Shown here in pieces: positions 40,901 through 48,080 of a stretch of DNA of 64,000 bases. The stretch's first letter is position 1, and each line of letters begins with the position of its first letter. The notes beneath the pieces are model-generated. The model was not told the origin of the DNA and did no database searches. It worked only from the letters and a program-made list of their open reading frames with translations. The translations under genes were made by a program, and so were the position numbers. The stretch spans positions 2,112,068 through 2,176,067 of the forward strand of contig VYZI01000123.1 of NCBI GenBank assembly GCA_013397695.1, written 5' to 3'. The DNA comes from Centropus unirufus (lineage: Eukaryota; Chordata; Aves; Cuculiformes; Centropidae).

Positions 40901-43299
40901 CCTGCAGATAATGGACCTTTAATTTAAGTGTGCATAGGGAGAATGGAAACTGGATGCATTACAAATGAGACACAATAGTGTAAGTCACTGTATTGAAAAG
41001 TAATTGCTATTTGACTTATAAGAGCTGATGGAGGGTCTTAAATTGTTTGTCACCTTCGGTTCGAGAATTGTAATGTAATGACTTAGAGCTGATGACTTCC
41101 CAGACGCCATTGCTGACTGTGCCTAGAAGCTGAATACCCTTCGTCACAGCTTATTCCTCAGTGGTAGGAGAGCACTTGATAGCCTTGCATGATCATCTTG
41201 GTGGGGCACTTTGAGTGCTGTGCTGGTTGTATTACAGCGATCTTGGTAGAGGTCTTTTCTAGGTACTGGCTGAATCTGAAGTGCTCAAAGGCCTCGAAGA
41301 AAGGGTCTGGGGAAAAAAAAAGTCCATGCTGTTTCTTCTTCAGCAAAGCAGCAGTCACAGGCAGCGGCAGCCACGACCTCCTTGATTCAGGGTTGATTTG
41401 GGTGACATGAAGGTATAGGCATAAACTGCATCATTAGGAAATTTGGGATAACCATGAAAATGCTGAGCTATCTATTTTGACTCTGTAATGTGTAAGTGAT
41501 GAGTGATGGCTGACGGGAGCATTCAGGAAACATGGGAAGATGGGAGTGTTTGGGAAGTTTGTCTGGATTTGTCTTCAGCTCAACCCTTGAGTTTGACAAA
41601 GGGGAAAAAAAGAGATCCATATCACAGTACTGTGAGGGATTTGCTGTGCTATTTGTAAGAACTCACATAAAAGTTTTTTCTGAGACTACTGAAGATGGCT
41701 TGCAGCAAGATACAGTGTGAATTGTCAGCTGTAGGAATTGGAATCCCAGTAGCTCTAGCATTTCTTCTACTGAAAAGATAAAATCCTTGCGTTTTAAGAA
41801 GCAGTTTTGGTATCTTGAGTTCCATATCACCGTGTATAGTCCTGATGCTAAAATAAAACCAATACTCCATTCTCTTGAAATTGGTGAAGCTGCTCCAGCA
41901 GCCTGTTGGAGAGCAGACCTTATGTGGGAAACCCAGTGGTGGGAAGTAACCAGCTGGAATTTGTATTCTGAAGAAAACTTTGGCATGGCTGACGCTGAGC
42001 CGTGGATTGCTGCAGTAAGCAAATATTATCTTAAAGCTACTCTGGATAAGTAAGTTGCTTTCTTATTATTCTCTTTCTAAAATTATCCATCGTTAATTTT
42101 AGGTGCGATCTTGTGAAAGCTTACCTAGTGATGAGAGATGGTGTTTGGGCTTTGTCTCTGACCCAAAGAGATTTAATGTAGCTATCACTAGAGCGAAAGC
42201 TTTGCTGATCATCGTGGGAAATCCTCATGTTCTTGTGAAAGTAAGTTTTGATTTTCTATCTTTGAATTGCATGTGGTATTTGCCACAGAAAATGAATGAT
42301 TTGGAGGGTTAATCTGGTGCTCCCTCACATCAGATTATCTTAAGAATTGGTATGCTGTCTTCAGTATGCACTTGGGAATCGGAATCATAGAATGGTTTGG
42401 GTTGGAAGGGACCTTAAAGCCCATCCAGTTCCAGCCCCTCTGCCATGGCCAGGGACACCTTCCGCCAGACCAGGCTGCTCAAGCCCCCATCTAACCTGGC
42501 CTTGAACACCTCCAGGGAGGGGACAGCCACAGCTTCCCTAGGCAACCTGTGCCAGTGCCTCACCACTCTCATCATGAAGAATTTCTTCCTAATGTCTGGA
42601 ATATCTGAACTCCGTAGGAACCGGTAAGGAGTGCAGTTCAGGCACCCACCCAGTAGGCTCCCAAGCACAGAGGAAACTGTCATATTGATCTGTACATATG
42701 GGTCCTACCTCCTTTTTCTCCCTAGAAGAGATCATATCCTGGGTGCTGAAGTTCTCCAGCAGACTGCAGGTCCAGGAATAACCTTATGCAATCAGGTTCT
42801 TCACAGAATGCAGCTGCTGCACTTTCTAGATGGAGGGTGGTAGAAGTGTTCGTTCCAATTTAATGTAACTGCCTGCCAGGAGATGGTCTCCTTTTTGTGT
42901 GAACCCATGCATAGTAAGTGAGGTGAGCTTTTCTTAATATCTGATGTCAGATTTGCTAGGTCAGAAGGAAAGGGGTATTCCAGAAATAGGCTGAATGGAA
43001 ACTTTAAGTCTCTTCACACTGACATGCAACAAATGTAACTTACAGCAGCTTTAGTTGTTCTGCATGTTGCACCATGCTTGCACTATTTTTTTTCTGGAAA
43101 AGGTCCTGTTAAATCTCCTACATTCGTGTGCCATGTTATTTTGTTTGAAAATTCACTTTACAGAGCAGCATGACTTAAATGAAACATTAATCTTCTCTTG
43201 TAGGATCCCTGTTTTTGTGCACTGTTAGAATACAGTTTAACTAATAAAGCTTACGTAGGCTGTGACCTGCCTTCAGAGCTGGAATGCCTGCAGAAGTGA
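13907..43299 (+). CDS. MOV10L1: MOV10L1, piRNA-pathway RNA helicase (26 coding exons)
   Basis: MOV10L1 is a germ-line 5'-to-3' RNA helicase of the Upf1-like SF1 family. It binds PIWI proteins and piRNA precursors and is required for primary piRNA biogenesis and transposon silencing. Joining the 26 exons listed separately gives 1210 codons without a stop; human MOV10L1 is 1211 residues. Helicase motifs: Q motif around Q773/Q774, Walker A GPPGTGKT (795-802), Ia LVCAPSN (822-828), Walker B DEAG (911-914), III GDPKQLGP (939-946), IV NYRSH (996-1000), V TVEEFQGQE (1117-1125), VI RFNVAITR (1156-1163). All catalytic residues are intact. The start is the first ATG in the exon, matching the conserved MLSL-type N-terminus. 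The gene spans about 29 kb. The C-terminus is uncertain: the TGA at 43297 overlaps a GTGAGT donor at 43296. Confidence 0.97.
14086..14430 (+). repeat. CR1 fragment, plus orientation, in MOV10L1 intron 1
   Basis: Begins near GGCTTGGAGAAGGCTGAGG and ends at GGGTCCCTTCCAATG with the usual order of CR1 landmarks between, including GGTCAGACTGGACATTAGG and CACTGGAACAGGCTCCCCAG. It sits about 90 bp after exon 1, at the edge of the CpG-rich promoter. Confidence 0.92.
14656..14840 (+). CDS. MOV10L1: MOV10L1 coding exon 2
   Basis: Encodes GDKGLTNVQGVVTRFCHDYG, then a segment ending EDKTSGGLKAIR. The VVTRFCHDYGMI sequence is a conserved MOV10L1 N-terminal (cold-shock-like, S1-like fold) segment. Acceptor TGCAG, donor GTAAGT, phase 0. 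Confidence 0.95.
14841..16932 (+). other. MOV10L1 intron 2
   Basis: Ordinary intronic DNA. No CR1 copy, extra exon or RNA gene was recognised. Confidence 0.6.
16933..17089 (+). CDS. MOV10L1: MOV10L1 coding exon 3
   Basis: Encodes VDAIQDTWEDSS and, further on, LIGHITSL and TYFAMENVCKG, which match MOV10L1. The acceptor is AATAG, and the donor GTGCGT is weaker than the consensus. Phase 1. Confidence 0.93.
17442..17554 (+). CDS. MOV10L1: MOV10L1 coding exon 4
   Basis: Encodes GFKPYEGDWVQAKYFI and ends KPLRYKRVDK, a near-invariant MOV10L1 phrase. Acceptor ATATAG, donor GTAAAT, phase 0. Confidence 0.95.
18333..18523 (+). CDS. MOV10L1: MOV10L1 coding exon 5
   Basis: Encodes VRISSICGRSGTLDGNIFFT, then SPRRHDLVDTIVVES and YYIWRALCLVPV, all closely matching MOV10L1. 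Acceptor TTACAG, donor GTAATA, phase 2. Confidence 0.96.
19786..19926 (+). CDS. MOV10L1: MOV10L1 coding exon 6
   Basis: Encodes a variable start and then TNFGTLKQKDSKRMIIWIE, the conserved beginning of the immunoglobulin-like beta domain found in MOV10-family proteins. Acceptor TTACAG, donor GTAAGC, phase 2. Confidence 0.94.
20778..21037 (+). CDS. MOV10L1: MOV10L1 coding exon 7, with an 18-bp tandem duplication
   Basis: Encodes NKGSVPQSLISCRFAGWVKE, conserved, followed by a fast-evolving linker. The linker contains a perfect tandem repeat (20995-21030) giving IMKNGV twice at residues 365-376. Acceptor TTCTAG, donor GTACAG, phase 1. Confidence 0.94.
20995..21033 (+). repeat. In-frame 18-bp tandem duplication in MOV10L1 exon 7
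   Basis: Two identical copies of ATTATGAAGAATGGAGTC (20995-21012 and 21013-21030) followed by a further ATT. The identity is perfect and the frame is kept, so the duplication looks recent. It lies in a linker that differs widely between species. Confidence 0.97.
21166..21361 (+). CDS. MOV10L1: MOV10L1 coding exon 8
   Basis: After a polar, glutamate-rich linker it reaches EIVIPPGGKTFIVIICTA, matching the PPGGKTFIV motif of MOV10L1. The preceding intron is only 128 bp. Acceptor CTGCAG, donor GTAAGT, phase 2. Confidence 0.95.
21362..23184 (+). other. MOV10L1 intron 8
   Basis: AT-rich, with no repeat family or additional exon recognised. Confidence 0.6.
23185..23379 (+). CDS. MOV10L1: MOV10L1 coding exon 9
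   Basis: Encodes NPGYCKELLLLGFSDFTVGR and then a diverged linker ending VVAPPNK. The acceptor (TTGAAG) has a modest pyrimidine tract; the phase and homology fix it. Donor GTACTG, phase 2. Confidence 0.93.
23591..23760 (+). other. Candidate alternative terminal exon of MOV10L1
   Basis: Inside intron 9, a strong acceptor (a run of T then GTAG, 23581-23590) is followed by a frame that continues exon 9 in phase 2 for 41 further codons. It ends at TAA (23715-23717), and an AATAAA polyadenylation signal lies 38 bases further on (23755-23760). Use of this exon would give a protein of about 550 residues with no helicase domain. I know of no such exon in human MOV10L1, and the encoded tail was not recognised. 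It could also be chance. Confidence 0.35.
23955..23972 (+). repeat. Short (GT)n microsatellite
   Basis: Nine GT units in MOV10L1 intron 9, about 200 bp after the candidate polyadenylation signal at 23755. GT-rich DNA is also what a downstream polyadenylation element looks like, though this one lies too far away to be the natural partner. Confidence 0.9.
24070..24184 (+). CDS. MOV10L1: MOV10L1 coding exon 10
   Basis: Encodes NNRRQLPSFLPPYVIPDELR, then CVEQKLDILTFQPLLAE, strongly conserved in MOV10L1. Acceptor TTTTAG, donor GTATGC, phase 0. Confidence 0.96.
25553..25730 (+). CDS. MOV10L1: MOV10L1 coding exon 11
   Basis: Encodes YKARFSTLLWLEDIYAEMQL and then NMSGVTLKRSGNLLVLEVPG. The FSTLLWLEE/DIYAEM phrase is a hallmark of the MOV10 family just ahead of the helicase core. 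Acceptor TTTCAG, donor GTAATA, phase 1. Confidence 0.97.
26361..26431 (+). CDS. MOV10L1: MOV10L1 coding exon 12
   Basis: A 71-bp exon encoding GDKVILKSQVYSEHIIEYVA and YITE, part of the beta-barrel (1B-like) insertion region. Acceptor AATTAG, donor GTAAGC, phase 0. It is too short to appear as an ORF. Confidence 0.94.
26789..26880 (+). CDS. MOV10L1: MOV10L1 coding exon 13
   Basis: Encodes ICNEDVILRLNEDFEEAYKS and EPMDVEFVCC, matching MOV10L1 EPMDVEF. Acceptor CAACAG, donor GTATAA, phase 2. Confidence 0.95.
27594..27652 (+). CDS. MOV10L1: MOV10L1 coding exon 14
   Basis: A 59-bp exon encoding ITSRRCQLAVEQAAYLTEK, the counterpart of the TSRRCHFALE segment. Acceptor AACAG, donor GTAAAC, phase 1. 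Confidence 0.93.
28186..28301 (+). CDS. MOV10L1: MOV10L1 coding exon 15
   Basis: Encodes LFPERLYLKSPQ and then a species-variable linker ending CSPQESK. The acceptor is taken at TTGAAG because it keeps the frame and the conserved VLFPE start. Donor GTATCT, phase 0. Confidence 0.88.
28720..30900 (-). repeat. Old, degraded LINE (CR1-like), minus orientation
   Basis: Most of intron 15 (28302-31520) reads as decayed CR1 antisense sequence. Phrases such as CTTGCTGAAGTCAAGGAG (near 29470), CCCATGTTGACTG (near 29594), 'ctatagttccccagat' (near 29693) and GTTACAGACCTCCTGACAAT (near 30697) correspond to the order of landmarks in CR1 ORF2 and 3' end read backwards. Similarity was judged by eye, and the limits are approximate. 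Confidence 0.5.
31521..31617 (+). CDS. MOV10L1: MOV10L1 coding exon 16 (linker before helicase core)
   Basis: Encodes VKTLRDKQAECMASGEENLA and DVMRAAAQKSQP, a linker with little conservation. It is supported by the TTTCAG acceptor, the GTATGC donor, and the phase match on both sides (0 in, 1 out). Without it exons 15 and 17 would not join in frame. Confidence 0.85.
31803..31940 (-). repeat. Short CR1 fragment, minus orientation
   Basis: Starts with CACAGAATTACAGAATGATT and includes GGTTGCTCAAAGCCTCATCC and the CTCTTCCAGAGAGGGGGCAAC end, typical of the last 140 bp of CR1. It lies in MOV10L1 intron 16. Confidence 0.85.
32686..32864 (+). CDS. MOV10L1: MOV10L1 coding exon 17 (Walker A)
   Basis: Encodes FFNPLLNEQQKLAVKRIL, the SF1 Q-motif region, then PYVLFGPPGTGKTSTVIEAI, the ATP-binding P-loop with K801. 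Human MOV10L1 has the same GPPGTGKT. Acceptor GATAG, donor GTAATG, phase 0. Confidence 0.98.
33358..33504 (+). CDS. MOV10L1: MOV10L1 coding exon 18 (motif Ia)
   Basis: Encodes IHFTLPDSRILVCAPSNAAT and then LRLHQSNLLKPGAMVRVNAT. The LVCAPSN motif contacts single-stranded RNA in Upf1-like helicases. Acceptor TGTAG, donor GTAAGT, phase 0. Confidence 0.97.
34158..34279 (+). CDS. MOV10L1: MOV10L1 coding exon 19
   Basis: Encodes KPYCRDGEDIRKALWFRIII and TTCSSAGMFY, conserved in MOV10L1. The IIITTCSS strand is the motif Ib region. Acceptor CTGCAG, donor GTACAG, phase 2. Confidence 0.97.
35081..35180 (+). CDS. MOV10L1: MOV10L1 coding exon 20 (Walker B, DEAG)
   Basis: Encodes LGHFTHVILDEAGQASEPES, with the metal-binding and catalytic DEAG at residues 911-914, then LIPIGLISEANGQ. 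Acceptor TTCTAG, donor GTATGA, phase 0. Confidence 0.97.
35615..35779 (+). CDS. MOV10L1: MOV10L1 coding exon 21 (motif III)
   Basis: Encodes IVLVGDPKQLGPVIKSKLAQ, then GLNVSLLERL and RDEDAFGACGAYNPLL. The GDPKQL motif couples ATP hydrolysis to RNA movement. Acceptor ATACAG, donor GTAAGT, phase 0. Confidence 0.98.
35780..37219 (+). other. MOV10L1 intron 21
   Basis: Between motif III and motif IV exons. Nothing beyond ordinary intronic sequence was seen. Confidence 0.6.
37220..37393 (+). CDS. MOV10L1: MOV10L1 coding exon 22 (motif IV)
   Basis: Encodes VTKLIKNYRSHSALLALPSK, with the ATP-sensing arginine of NYRSH at 998, then LFYDKELEVCAD and FPLIFHGIR. Acceptor TTGCAG, donor GTACGT, phase 0. 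Confidence 0.97.
38154..38303 (+). CDS. MOV10L1: MOV10L1 coding exon 23
   Basis: Encodes SPSWFNPTEAVQVMQYCCQL, then the conserved DIGVITPYHKQ strand of the second RecA-like domain. Acceptor ATACAG, donor GTAGTA, phase 0. Confidence 0.97.
38380..39161 (+). repeat. CR1 LINE 3' portion, plus orientation, with a nested CR1
   Basis: About 780 bp of CR1 in MOV10L1 intron 23, from AGGAATGTTTCTAAGGGATG to the tail CCTTCCAACTCAAACCATTC with TATGATTCT. It includes the usual GCAGTGCTGTGGAGAAG and CACCTGGAGTACTCTGTCCAG landmarks. A short, opposite-facing CR1 end interrupts it at about 38721-38774. Confidence 0.92.
38721..38774 (-). repeat. Nested 54-bp CR1 tail inside an older CR1
   Basis: The block from AATCATAGAATCACCAGTTG to TAGTCCAACAAATA is the reverse complement of a CR1 3' end. 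It splits the host CR1 phrase between 'gctgaga' and 'gagttggggttgttcagcctgg'. It must have inserted after the host copy, and it belongs to the same subfamily type as the copies at 52125 and 58760. Confidence 0.85.
40567..40674 (+). CDS. MOV10L1: MOV10L1 coding exon 24 (motif V)
   Basis: Encodes VEKIRFLLRSVDLADIKVGT, then VEEFQGQEYMVIILST. The TVEEFQGQE motif binds RNA and the gamma phosphate region. Acceptor GGTAG, donor GTATGT, phase 0. Confidence 0.97.
40675..42102 (+). other. MOV10L1 intron 24
   Basis: Splits motif V from motif VI. No CR1 was recognised. An open stretch at 41787-42053 lacks an ATG start and has no recognised homology, so it is not called as an exon. Confidence 0.6.
42103..42240 (+). 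CDS. MOV10L1: MOV10L1 coding exon 25 (motif VI)
   Basis: Encodes VRSCESLPSDERWCLGFVSD, then KRFNVAITRAKALLIIVGNP. Motif VI supplies the arginine finger R1163. Acceptor TTTTAG, donor GTAAGT, phase 0. Confidence 0.98.
42382..42612 (-). repeat. CR1 fragment, minus orientation, in MOV10L1 intron 25
   Basis: Begins GAATCATAGAATGGTTTGGG and continues through CCTTGAACACCTCCAGGGAG and CTGTGCCAGTGCCTCACCAC. It is less diverged than most copies in this window, which suggests a younger insertion. Confidence 0.93.
43204..43299 (+). CDS. MOV10L1: MOV10L1 coding exon 26 (last one placed with confidence)
   Basis: Encodes DPCFCALLEYSLTNKAYVGC, then DLPSELECLQK and an in-frame TGA. The DPCFxALLEYS and GCDLP phrases match the MOV10L1 C-terminus. 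The bases AA|GTGAGT at 43294-43301 form an excellent donor at the position where, by recollection of the human protein, a further exon adds about 26 residues. The coding part may therefore end at 43295 and be spliced onward. Confidence 0.93.
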   Translation, partial: DPCFCALLEYSLTNKAYVGCDLPSELECLQK

Positions 43300-43579
43300 G
43301 TGTCTGGTCTTTGTTTTAACCTTGATAGATATGGACTGGCTTACAATATTTGTAAAACCTGTATCATTTTAAAGATTGATCAATGCAACAACCCGTGACA
43401 TCATAGTAGGATTTTATTTTGCATTCTTAAATCCTGAAAAGTTAATAACATGTAATGTAACCATATTTTCTCACACCCTATAAGAAAAGTCTGAGTATTA
43501 AATAAGTACTGTTGTTGATTTTGGCATTTTTTTGTATCCCTAAGTGGTGCGTTTCGTAATTGATGACCATAAGAATTCA

Positions 43580-43590
43580 GGGGGGGGGGG
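43580..43590 (+). repeat. Run of 11 G
   Basis: An uninterrupted guanine run just downstream of the last confident MOV10L1 exon. A sequencing slip in its length is possible. Confidence 0.9.
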
Positions 43591-44449
43591 AAGTGCAGGA
43601 GAAATGCTTGAGGCAACTTTAATGAATTTACTTCAAGATTCATGAAAATATGTCCCTTCTAGTAACACGTGATACATTGTTAAATGGGTATTATCTACTG
43701 AATTAAACTTTATTTTAATGTTCAAATTATTGTTCACGGAAAGATAATCAGAAACTTTATCTTATTCCCTTTAATTGATAGGTGTGACTAGTCTTTCAGA
43801 GTTCAAGATGCATTCAGTCCTCATCTGCTTTGAAACTAAGAATACTTAACAGAAATTCAGTGTCAAGCAAGTCCAGCACCTTTTGTTCTCAGAGAAAGGC
43901 ACGAGTTCTGAGATGGTTGCACGTCTTTAATACTTTTGTTTAAAGAAGTTAAAATATTGAAATTAATCTATAAAAGTGCAGTGGCAGCTTATTTGCTTTT
44001 CTGTTTAAAATGTATATGAGGTTATGCCTCTCCATATCACAGTGTGCCTGAATCCTTCAAGCTTCAGAAGAAAATTATTTATAAGCTCAATAAGTTAGGG
44101 GTTCCTGTTTCTGTAATTTTTTTCGGCTTCTTCATATTCTTTTGTTGTGCCTTCTAAAAGTGGTGTGTCACAAGAACATGTTTTTGTCTTGTAATTTTGT
44201 CATGGGAGCATAACAGCAATGTATCTGTGATGTGAATTGGAATGATGCATTAGTATGTCCAATTGGCTGATGTTGTGTATCTTAATCCAAACATGCTTAA
44301 AAGCCCTATTTCCAGTTTTTAAGATCTCTGTTTATACACCTGAGATCACACAGAATTTTCTTGGTTAAAAATTAAAATTGAAACCATGTTTTTATTTCTA
44401 CAAATACAATGTAGAACAAGGTATCTTTGTTTATTTTGACAAAGTTAAA

Positions 44450-44455
44450 AATAAA
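44450..44455 (+). terminator. Candidate polyadenylation signal AATAAA
   Basis: A canonical AATAAA about 1.15 kb after the TGA at 43297, in an AT-rich stretch. It would suit the 3' UTR if exon 26 is terminal or if the last exon begins near 43782 or 43800. It is one of several possible signals. Confidence 0.35.
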
Positions 44456-47324
44456 TGATGGGCTGCAATATTCCTGCTATTGTCTTCACTGAGCACTGTG
44501 CTGTCCCCTTAAACAAGTCGTTTTTCCCTTGTCTTCTTCTTGGTAGTTAAGTCTTGGCACACAGTGCCTTAGGAATAGCTGTACAGGTGGCCTCTGTATT
44601 TAGGAACTGCAGTGAGGCGGCTTTCTATAACAGTCAGAAATACTTTGTATAGGACTCTTGCCTACAGAGAAACAAAAGAAACAAACCACTGCTTAAACCT
44701 ACTGCCAACCTTGCTCTCCATTGCTCATGCTCCTTCCAGAGAACAGTGGAGACATAGCAGTAGAGATGACATGACAGAGGATTGATTATATTGTGATACT
44801 TAATAGCTACAAGTTAACAATCTTTTAATTGTAATCATTTGCATGTTGACATCAGTTTCTACAAAGATGAACTACTTAATATTGTGCTTTAATCAGCAAA
44901 AGTCAAATGATGAATGCCTGTTGTCATACCTGATGTTTGTTTTTCCGGAAGAGTTCTTAGTTTAAAGGGCAAATATACATTTTTTGACAGGAAAAAAAAA
45001 AAACTACAATATTTCATCTAGCAACTAGATGCCATGAGTCATCCTCCTGAAAAATGGTCAGTTTACACCTACAGGGAAAGAAAGAATTTACACTGTAGTT
45101 GCAACTTGTGTTTTCTTCCATAGGCCCATTATCCCAGCAAGGGCATTAGAGCAACAGGGCAAGAAAAAGAATTACTCAGAGTGTGCGGGCAACTGCACCT
45201 ACTATTTTCTATCTTCTGCAACTTTGATTTGGCAATGTTATGAAATTTTGATAGGCTTTTCTCCTTTAAATAAAACAGCTTCAAGGTGTGAAGGAATATT
45301 GTGCTGCACATTCTGGAGCTCAGATGCCAGATAAATGAGTGTTCTAAATCTTAATAAGAAACAGATGCTCTTAAAAATCCATGTTGGTTTTTTCCAGCTA
45401 ACAAGAGAGGACATCAGCATTTATTCACAGGTTCAGGAACAATTAATTTGTCTCAGCTTTACGAGGCTTGTTTAAAAATATATTACTCTGAGTATTTAAA
45501 CAATTGGCTTTTTCAATAGTAATGGTAAGGAAAATGCAATATGCCTCTAAGCTGTGGGGAAGGGTGGTGAAGACTTGGAATGTGAAATAATCCGTTTAAA
45601 CTGATTAAATTTCCTTTAAAGCTCTAAAGTGTTGTTATGTCACAGAATCTCTTTAAAGAGATTTCAGTGCCAGCTTCTTGAGAATTGCTCCATAAGAGCA
45701 AAAGGAAACTCTTGCTGCCTCAGAGGTACAGTAAGGGAAGAGGAGGTGTGCTGTGGGACAGAGGTCAGACTGGGGGCTGAAGAACTGTGTGTAAAGAACA
45801 AAGCGCTGTTGAAATGTTGTATTTGGAAAGACTTGGGGTTTCTCCACAGGGCCTAAATGAGTACTTTTAGTCTAGAACTAATAGTTCTTTTAAGGAACAC
45901 TTAATACCAAGGGAGAAAAAATTAGAAGCCACAAGAGAATACAGGTAATGCAAGAATATCATCAACAAAGGGAAGTCGGGAAGCACTCTTCGGGGCTTGG
46001 GGTGGGGTTTTTTTGTTGTTGTTTTTTTAACTAAAATACACACAAAACAAACAAATCGTTCACTTTTTTAACCTTTACTTATTTCTGTTTAGTGCTCTCT
46101 GTACATGACTTCTCTTGCCTCTCTGGAAGGTGCAATTGATGTTGAAATGCTAGAACTAAAGAGAAGATTCCACTCATCAGGGGCACATGTGCAGCTGGTG
46201 GTGTAAAAACCTGTGAGTTACGTTTCATCTCGATGGTCTAGGCTCCCTTTCAAAGTGAGGGAGAGAAATGATGTTAGAATGTGGTTTGCTTCATCCTAAA
46301 ATGCATCCAGGATATGCAAATAAATCCCTGAAGGTGCCAGCCCCTGTCCACTGACTGGAAAGAGAGCCTAGAGACTGAGACAAGGCAAGTTCTGCATAAC
46401 TGAAGCTAGAGGAGGGAAAGCATGCCCCAACTGCTTGTGTCGTGTTTTCCTGGGAGCACAGGAAGCCACTCTTCTCTTAGCTACACTGCTTCTCAGTTAC
46501 TTCTAAGAGGGCACGTGACTGTGTTTGGGAAAATGCACAACTAGAATTTTAATCTTTTTTTCTCTTGCTGCAGTAGTAGAGGTTGCTGATGCAAAGTTGT
46601 TTGCAGTTGTGGAATAAACACTTCAGTGGGCGCTCAGTACTGAAAAGCTATGGTAGTGGAATAATTCTGAGTCCTGACGACAGAGCTCAGTACACTTTAG
46701 TGTAATAAGAGGTCTTACATGCAGTTGAGAGTAAACCAGTCTCAGTGAAACCAGTGATCACATGGAGAATAAAATAAGGCCTATTTAACTACAATCTTAC
46801 TAGGAGTGTGAGTAAATTCAAATTTACTAAAACCTGATGCCAGAGACTGTGGTTTGTTGATAAATGGGGAGAGCTATTCATTGTGACAGCTCTCCTCAAA
46901 TAACAACACCCACTCTGCAAGGCCAAGAGACTTTCATGAATCATCTTCCATCTCTTTAAAATGAATGAACAGTTAGAAGTCATTTTGATGCAAAATAAAC
47001 GTGGGAGTCCAGCTACTGTTCAAATATGTACCCTTCCTGATGGAAATAACATTCCCATGTAATCCAGTCCAGGATAGAACTTGGGTCCTTTCTCCTTGGC
47101 TTTTGGTATGCTTGCACGTAATGGAGTTCAGCTGCTTTACTCAAGGAAAACACTGCAGCTTCCTCTATGCTTCGGAATATGCACCATGTAAAAGTATGGT
47201 TCCCTCCTTGCAGTTCTTTCAGCTGGGAAAAAACGTGTGCCCAAAGAGTGTCAAAATGGAGGGAAGAAGTAGTGGAAATTCAGGGTAGGCGAGATAGCAG
47301 AGATGAACGGGACCCAACAGGATG

Positions 47325-48080
47325 TTTAACGAGGCCAGAGGCCAAGTCCTGCACTTGGGACACAACAGCCCCAGACAGCACCGCAGGCTTGGAGAAGAGT
47401 GGCTGGAAAGCTGCCTGAAGGAGAAGGATCTGGGGGTGCGGATGACAACTGACTGAGCATGAGCCAGTAGTGTGCCCAGGTGGCCAAGAAAGCCAATGGC
47501 ATCTTGGCCTAGATCAGACACAGTGTGGCCATCAGGTCCAGGAAGATGATTCCACCCCTGTACTCGGCACTGGTGAGGCCACACCTTGAATCCAATGTTC
47601 AGTTCTTGGCCCCTCACTACAAGGATGTTGGGATTCTGGAGCGTGTCCAGAACAGGGCAACAAAGCTGGTGAAGGGGCTGGAGAACAAGTCTTGTGAGGA
47701 GTGGCTGAGGGAGCTGGGGTTGTTCAGCCTAGAGAAGAGGCTGAGGGCAGGGGACACCTTATCACTGCCTGCAACTGCCTGAAAGGAGCTTGTAGAGAGG
47801 TGGGTGCTGGTCTCTTCTCCCAAGTGACAGGTGAAAGGACAAAGGGGGAATGGCCTCAACCTGTGCGGGGGGAGGTTCAGGTTGGGCATTTAAGAAAAAT
47901 TTTTCACCAAAAAGGTTGTCAGAAACAGGATACCCAGGGTGGTGGTTGAGTCCAGATCCTTGGAGGTATTTAAAAGATGGGTACATGAGGTACTCGGGTA
48001 TATGGTTTAGTAGCAGACAGCTATGGTTGGACTCGATGATCTCAATGGTCTTTTCCAACCGGGTGATTCTATGATTCTTT
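47325..48080 (+). repeat. CR1 LINE 3' portion, plus orientation
   Basis: About 750 bp, from the GGCCAAGTCCTGCACTTGGG region through GCTGAGGGAGCTGGGGTTG to the end CGATGATCTCAATGGTC with GATTCTATGATTCTTT. The reading frame is broken by several changes, so the copy is dead. Confidence 0.94.

Larger units (their letters stand above)
43300..47324. other. MOV10L1 3' region and downstream DNA
   Basis: AT-rich sequence that should contain the MOV10L1 3' UTR and perhaps its last small exon. Possible acceptors compatible with a donor at 43296 are at 43781 (adds K-C-D and stops), 43799 (adds KVQDAFSPHLL and stops at 43831) and 46092 (adds N-A-L-C-T and stops). None can be matched to the human C-terminus by eye. 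No other gene was recognised. Confidence 0.5.

Noticed and set aside
41787..42053. 88-codon open frame in MOV10L1 intron 24
   Set aside because: It begins at TTG, not ATG, and has no convincing acceptor. Adding it would separate motifs V and VI, and the listed exons already join in phase without it.
46093..46205. 37-codon open stretch after a strong acceptor, as the last MOV10L1 exon
   Set aside because: The long open frame is in phase 0, whereas the donor at 43296 leaves phase 2. Joined correctly it adds only five residues before a stop, so it is kept only as one of three weak options.
47525..47782. Open frames within the CR1 copy
   Set aside because: They are remnants of the CR1 tail, not cellular genes, and the element is truncated and frame-broken.
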